Source of the DNA: Orobanche coerulescens
Lineage: Eukaryota > Streptophyta > Magnoliopsida > Lamiales > Orobanchaceae
Length of the DNA: 64,000 nucleotides
Reading direction: 5' to 3'
Assembly (NCBI GenBank): GCA_033398695.1
Contig: CM065804.1
Coordinates: forward strand, 14,121,001-14,185,000
This document shows, in pieces, positions 59,913 through 64,000 of this stretch. A program made the translations under genes and the position numbers. How positions within the stretch are numbered: the first letter of the stretch is position 1; the number at the start of each line of letters is the position of its first letter. The notes beneath the pieces are model-generated. The model was not told where the DNA came from and did not search any database. It worked only from the letters and a program-made list of their open reading frames with translations.

Positions 59913-60943
59913 GATCCTACCCGTGTAACACCCCGAGATATTCGGAATAATTACAGCGCCGTAAACCCTTTAGATAAGGATTTACAAGGCTAATTTTAAA
60001 AGAAGTGTAAAAACAATACAATCGAACAACTGAAGTTCAAATACAGATTTGATTCAACCGATCAAATAAGTTAACTTATACAACCATATCGAATTGACTT
60101 CATTAAAGCAGACGTACTCGAGTACTAAACGAACCAAGAAGACAAATCACAACAACAATAACATCAATCACATCACTGAGCCATTCCATCGTCCTGTCGA
60201 TACTGTGGTTGCCTCCCCGCTCCTCGGCTACCTGAACATCAAAACAATGTCCACCCCCGAAGGGGTTAGCAAAACAATGCTAGTACAAGTATCGTCAAAC
60301 AATAAATAATCAATGCATCATAAAGCATGCAAAACGGACTTCCGCCACCGGAATCCAACGATGCGAATCCTCACGATTCCATCAACACAATACAAGGTAA
60401 TCCAAATGATCCGGCGCCAAAGATAGATCCCCATGATGATCCAGTCGGACCAACGCATGGTGGAAAACCCGTCCAACGATCCAGCGCCCTCAGCATAGAT
60501 CCCCATGATGATCCCGTCGGACCAACGCATGGTGGACATTCGATCCAGCGCCCTCAGCATAGATCCTCATGACCCCCCTCGGATCATTTATACCATAACC
60601 AATCAATTATGCATACACATATGCATTTCAATATGTTCATCAATACGAACAAACAACAACGAATATCACGAGAATTTTCAAAAATACATCTCATATTCAA
60701 CAATATGAATAAAACCACAAGCATGATAAATCGAACTCGACGTATGATACTTGCCTCAAAAAAAATGGCAAGGACGAAACACTTCAATGATCTCGACACA
60801 CTCGAAGGCCGCCTCCTTCGATCAACGTAACAAGCTCGAACCTTAACAAAAGGAATGATATACAAATCATCTCAAGTCGAACGATGGCCTAACAATTCGG
60901 TCTACGGCCGAAAAGCTCAAAATAAACAATCTGCCTGGACTGT

Positions 60944-61137
60944 TTAGCGTGCGCTACGTACTCTTCGTAACGTGCGCTAAGCAGGCCTGTTAGCGTACGC
61001 TATCGTGTAAGACTAGCGTGCGCTAGTTACGAACTGACAGTTTGAACCGGCCGATACATAACGTACGCTACGTACGTATTGGGCGTTAACTGAACCCCGA
61101 TAGCGCACGTTAACTCACATATGTTAGCGTGCGCTAA
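60944..61137. promoter_or_regulatory. Inner palindrome cluster of the right-hand Tekay LTR
   Basis: Motifs at 60944, 60968, 60991, 61014, 61059, 61101 and 61125 (steps 24, 23, 23, 45, 42, 24). Unlike the other clusters it lies downstream of the TATA region in transcription order, inside the transcribed part. Confidence 0.8.
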
Positions 61138-61829
61138 CGTTGCATGGCAGAATACTGCTAACGGAAAAACTGGGTTGAAAGGTGGTGAATTCATGAATTC
61201 TATGTTGATACAACAAGTCATCCTCAAGCATGTCATGCTAAAAAAAAGGTTTGAGGAAGTTCCATGATCATGAGGTACAACTTATACGGATAATCATCTC
61301 AACAACATATCTTTTCTAAGATCTTCACGAAATATACCAAGTTCCGATTATTTCAAGTCCCAAAACATATGATTCCTTACGTAAAACATACGAACTAGGA
61401 AATCTCCGATTACTGATCATAAATCGATTTGAAAACGCTTAGGAGTCCACAAACTGAGATGGTTCAAAGGTTCATACGATAAATAGTGCCGATACGTCAA
61501 AAGTATCCTTCTAACATGTGATGACCGATCATAAACGAAATAACTGGCTAACAAAACATGATCAGACGTCCTTAAAAACATTACTAACATCGGTGAAGAA
61601 TCACCTACCTCAAAGTAGTGAAGAACACGGAGGAGAGTGAAGCAATCCAACACCGAAAGCTTGAACACCAATCTCCAATGATATACGATCTTCAATCACG
61701 AACTAGGATGTTGATATGAAGTGTTTGGGGTGAAGGAAGTTATGTTCTAAGTGTAGGAATTAGGGTAATGAGAGTAGAGAGAACTGAAATCACGAATAGG
61801 ATGCTGTCCTATTTATGATAGATGGCTAT

Positions 61830-62126
61830 TAGCGCGCGCTAGACCCTGTTCGTAGCGTGCGCTAACGGCTCACAGTCTAAACTGTACTCGGCACTTAGCG
61901 TGCGCTACGCATATACCTGTAGCGTGCGCTAAGGCGTTGACTCGGCTTTTACCCGAAAGCCGTCCAGGTACATCCCGACACTATCCGACAGGGGTCCCCC
62001 GGCCAGCTATCACCTACCGCACGTCTCAATCAATTTGACCGCGCATAGCGTGCGCTAAGGACCCTCAGTAGCGTGCGCTAAGAACCCACGTTAGCGCACG
62101 CTAAACATATCCGGTAGCGTGCGCTA
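61830..62126. promoter_or_regulatory. Upstream palindrome cluster of the right-hand Tekay LTR
   Basis: Motifs at 61830, 61853, 61896, 61920, 62046, 62069, 62092 and 62115. Four consecutive ones are exactly 23 bp apart. A CATAAATAGGAC box at ~61808-61819 (minus strand) follows directly. Confidence 0.85.
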
Positions 62127-62250
62127 TATGCGCATATTTACAATCTATAAATCACAACCACGAAATTAAACGCTTGACAACATCGGATTATGAAATACGG
62201 AGAATAGTACTCAGACAAAAGTACAATCATTACAATATCACAAGTTCCAA

Positions 62251-64000
62251 TTACATAACAGAAATCTCGGGTATTACATCCTTCCTCCCTAAAAAGAAGT
62301 TTCGTCCCGAAACATAAGATGAAAACAACTCCGGATATCTAGTCTTCATACTGTCCTCCTTTTCCCAAGTGGCCTCTTCGACTCCATGTCGTGACCATTG
62401 TACTTTAACCAAGTGTATTGGTTTATTCCTCAATTGTTTGATCCGGCTCTCAAGTATCTTGATTGGTCTTTCTTCGAAGGTGCCATCATTAGCTATTTCG
62501 ATCTCGTCGAAATCAATGACGTGACTGGGGTCCGGTACATACTTCCGCAGTTGGGATACGTGAAACACATTGTGAACGTGACTCAGCGATGGTGGTAAGG
62601 CCAACCTGTATGCTAAATCTCCCACTCTCTCGAGGATCTCGAATGGTCCGATATATCTCGGACTAAGTTTGCCTCTCCTCCCAAAACGGAAAATCCCTCG
62701 TGTAGGAGACACCTTCAATAGTACATGGTCTCCTGCGTCGAACTCTAAAGGGCGACGACGTACATCTTCATAAGACTTTTGTCGACTCTAGGCAGTCAAC
62801 AGTCTCTCTCGAATCAAAGCTATCTTCTCTTGAGTCTGAATAATCAATTCCGGTTCGGTCCCGATCAAATCCGAAGAATCATCCCAACACAGGGGTGATC
62901 GGCATCTTCTCCCGTATAAAGCTTCAAATGGGGCCATCTTAATAGAAGCATGCCAACTGTTATTATAGGTGAACTCGATCAAGGGCAAGTGAACTTCCCA
63001 ATCAGTCGACCAATCTAATGCACAAGCTCTAAGCATGTCCTCTACTGTCTGTATAGTTCTTTCAGACTGACCATCCATTTGGGGATGATAAGCTGTGCTA
63101 AAGTTGAGCTCAGTCCCCAAAGCCCTGTGAACTGCCTTCCAGAAGTGTGACACGAAACGACCATCTCGATCCGAAATAATGGTCTTCGGCGTCCCGTGCA
63201 ATCTGACTATCTCCGCAATAAATATTCATGCCAATCTCTCGGGTCCCCATGTATCTTTAATTCCCAGGAAATGAGCCGACTTGGTTAGTCGATCAACTAC
63301 AACCCAAATCATGTTCATTCCCGTTCTAGTCCTTGGCATGCTAGTGATGAAGTCCATCGAGATATCCTCCCACTTCCACTCAGGGATCGGAAGCGGTTTT
63401 AACATTCCGGCAGGTCGTTGATGTTCAATCTTAACCTGCTGACAAGTCAAACACTTCGAAACGTACTCCGCTACGTCCTTCTTCATATTCCCCCACCAGA
63501 AGTTTTGCTTTAAATCTTTATACATCTTACTACTGCCTGGGTGAATAGAATAGGGCGCGCTATGAGCTTCTTTTAAAATTGTCCGTCTCAAATCATCATC
63601 ATCGGAAACGCAAAGTCGACTCTGAAATCTCAGAACTCCATCGTCTTGTATCACGAATCCTGGGGCTTTTCCTTCTTTTACTTCGTCACATAATCGAAGG
63701 ATCAGATAATCGTTCAATTGTTTAGACTTGATCTCCTCGACTAGTGATGAAGTCAGTTCCATCACATAAAGTTGCCCTTGGATTCCTGGTGCCCATACTT
63801 CAATCCCCTCGCGGATCAGTTCTCACTGAATACTGATTTGGGACGTAAGTGCTTCCAACACTCGAAGAGAAACAGGTTTACGGCTCAAAGCATCAGCTAC
63901 TACGTTTGCTTTCCCCGGATGATAAAGAATCCCCAAGTCGTAATCCTTGATCAATTCCAGCCACCTTCTCTGCCTCATGTTTAATTCTTTCTGACTGAAG
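62251..64000 (-). pseudogene. pol: RNase H end, integrase and chromodomain of the right-hand Tekay element (partial)
   Basis: A single minus-strand frame, with stops near 63826, 63226 and 62788 only. From the window edge: [16 protein letters not shown] and ADALSRK (RNase H end); integrase with CLTCQQVK, MDFITSM, IISDRDGRF and QSERTIQ (D, D, E intact); [20 protein letters not shown]; chromodomain (FEERPIKILESRIKQ, KVQWSRHGVEEATWEKED). The last ~9 codons lie within the LTR, as expected for this family. N-terminal pol and gag lie beyond 64000. With three stops and no shifts in 1.7 kb it is the least damaged pol here. Confidence 0.88.

Larger units (their letters stand above)
59924..62278 (-). 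repeat. 3' LTR of the right-hand Tekay element
   Basis: From TGTAACACCCCGAG to CTCGGGTATTACA, 2355 bp. It contains diverged tandem copies of an ATGATGATCC-GGACCAACGCATGG block (around 60430-60560), the donor/acceptor-like pair (60754, 60232), CCCCCGAAGGGG (~60254), and palindrome clusters at 60944-61137 and 61830-62126. Confidence 0.85.
59924..64000 (-). mobile_element. 3' part of a further minus-strand Tekay element (runs off the window)
   Basis: 3' LTR 59924-62278, purine-tract complement 62279-62299, then pol on the minus strand to the window end. Its LTR belongs to the same family as that of the 31273-59912 element but is inverted; they are 11 bp apart (GATCCTACCCG). ACCCG at 59919-59923 would be its target duplication; the partner lies outside. 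Confidence 0.87.

Overview
This window looks like plant nuclear DNA from gene-poor, probably pericentromeric heterochromatin, most likely of an angiosperm. I find no host protein gene and no host RNA gene. Almost everything is nested, decayed LTR retrotransposon of the Ty3/gypsy class: Tekay/Del-type chromoviruses (initiator-Met-tRNA primer sites, integrase followed by a chromodomain), Athila-like elements (Asp-tRNA primer sites) and Tat-lineage elements (extra RNase H domain, antisense gene). The species cannot be named from the sequence.

Layout. 1-18651: two copies of a ~6.67-kb non-coding unit in which two different Tekay-type LTRs alternate (type A, ~1.5 kb; type B, ~2.1-2.2 kb). All are minus-oriented and separated by short internal remnants. 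Copy 1 is broken by a 6.5-kb Athila-like non-autonomous element (3867-10331, target duplication AATAG). 18652-28392: a 5'-truncated plus-strand Tat element with a one-frame pol pseudogene, an antisense intron-containing gene and a 3' LTR. 28393-30670: minus-strand Athila-like remnant. 31067-31272: a hAT-like terminal remnant. 31273-59912: one plus-strand Tekay insertion, shown by perfect GATCC target duplications 28.6 kb apart. Its 3' LTR has grown to 21.9 kb through four tandem ~1.8-kb promoter units and three intruders: a solo Athila-like LTR, a Tat fragment, and a complete minus-strand Tekay element at 46917-57634 with TTCTT duplications. 59924-64000: 3' part of another minus-strand Tekay element, 11 bp away in inverted orientation.

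Gene content is that of the elements: gag (CCHC knuckles), protease, reverse transcriptase, RNase H, integrase and chromodomain, all as pseudogenes with nonsense codons or frameshifts. The Tat element also carries a four-exon minus-strand gene (24322-26996) with its own TATA box, and the Athila-like element carries a private ORF with a 66-residue repeat.

The most unusual signal is regulatory. Four unrelated LTR types each carry a family-specific, CpG-rich palindrome (TTAGCGYRCGCTAA, TTACGGCCGTAA, TGTGCCGCGGCACA, GCGATCG) in arrays spaced about 21-24 bp apart, placed upstream of the TATA box. The Tekay LTRs also share an AG|GCAAGT ... TTCAG|G pair that looks like a leader intron, with a CCCC-TTCG-GGGG hairpin just before the acceptor.
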